From positions 67,289,181-67,353,180 of the forward strand of contig OY759261.1 of assembly GCA_963662155.1 (NCBI GenBank): a stretch of DNA of 64,000 nucleotides. Reading direction: 5' to 3'. The DNA comes from Lamellibrachia columna (Eukaryota > Annelida > Polychaeta > Sabellida > Siboglinidae). Under the pieces are notes generated by a model. That model searched no databases. It saw only the letters and a program-made list of their open reading frames with translations, and had not been told where the DNA came from. Below, piece by piece: positions 63,411 through 64,000 of the stretch (position 1 is its first letter; the number at the start of each line of letters is the position of its first letter). A program made the translations under genes and the position numbers.

Positions 63411-64000
63411 CTATATCACCCCACCCGCTTGAAATTACAATCAAGTCGTGACATAGCGTTGCTTATCCGGCTCACACTCGCGTCCTTGAATTCGCCGAGA
63501 GTCTGGCCTCAGAGGCGTGGTTTCGTCGTTACCCAGTCACCACTCCAATTTGTGTAGGCGTTCCCGCGAAGCGCCAACAGCCATTATCGAGATTCTACAC
63601 TAAACTTTTTTTTGCCCGATTTAACTTTTCAGCCTGACACTTGTGTCAATATAATAAGTTTAAAGTTAATTCGAACTGCATCGCGCAATCTAATAAAGTT
63701 CTTTTATTTCATGAATCACACAAATGCCCACGTGACATCGTAATTATAGCTACTTGTGCATGCACCCAGAATCAGGTTCATATATCATTTCCGTTACAAT
63801 AAAAAGTACACATCCAGACGATGCAACAAACGGCGACGTCACAGCACGGAACCCGGGTAATCGAGGCTAGCTGTAACTGGAGTGCGATTCAACTATTTCC
63901 GAGGCGAATGAACACGAGTTGACAGCTATGCGATTGCCTTGTAAGGGTAAATATTCCCTGGACTATCGTAAGCCCTACGTCACAATCAATGTAAACAGGA
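63411..64000. other. right end of the window
   Basis: Nothing recognised. Confidence 0.4.

Overview
The window is eukaryotic DNA from a repeat-rich animal genome. Most of the recognisable coding sequence is one large, intron-rich gene. The family content (polycystin receptor-channel joined to fucolectin-type and PAN modules) and the repeat content (CR1/L2-like and other non-LTR elements, Ty3/Gypsy, Penelope-like, tRNA-derived SINE heads, very long dinucleotide arrays) fit a marine invertebrate such as a cephalochordate or lophotrochozoan. The sequence alone does not settle the phylum.

Layout. 1-1440: non-LTR endonuclease/esterase fragment (minus strand), then a scrap of Ty3/Gypsy integrase. 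2112-39822 (+): a polycystin-1-like gene that I could assemble into 29 exons with matching splice phases, about 2,560 residues: signal peptide, three fucolectin-type (FTP, F5/8C-like) domains, a PAN/apple domain, an REJ-like region, GAIN/GPS, TM1, PLAT, a polycystin channel and a proline-rich repeat tail. Only the join between exons 25 and 26 is unresolved. Its introns hold most of the mobile elements: Gypsy pol remnant 10577-11745, three non-LTR RT fragments at 12-19 kb, a foldback at 12.9-13.8 kb, a hairpin MITE at 31.3 kb, TIR elements at 33.5 and 35.1 kb, and a Penelope-like GIY-YIG remnant at 35.7 kb.

40.1-58 kb is mostly intergenic repeat: two large foldback structures (42.5-44.4 and 44.7-47.3 kb), a dispersed repeat with three copies, non-LTR RT fragments, tRNA-like SINE heads, minisatellites and a perfect (GT)n array of 609 bp. 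58425-61514 (+) holds five phase-compatible exons of a second, unrecognised proline-rich gene whose 5' end is not resolved. 61.5-64 kb has duplicated short segments and no gene that I can support.

The two genes show no obvious functional link. The polycystin-like protein should be a membrane receptor-channel with a lectin-like, cysteine-rich ectodomain, an autoproteolytic GPS and a cytosolic PLAT domain. Its most unusual points are a PAN exon lying between the two half-exons of an FTP domain, and two tandem arrays in the last exon, one of which carries the stop codon in every unit.
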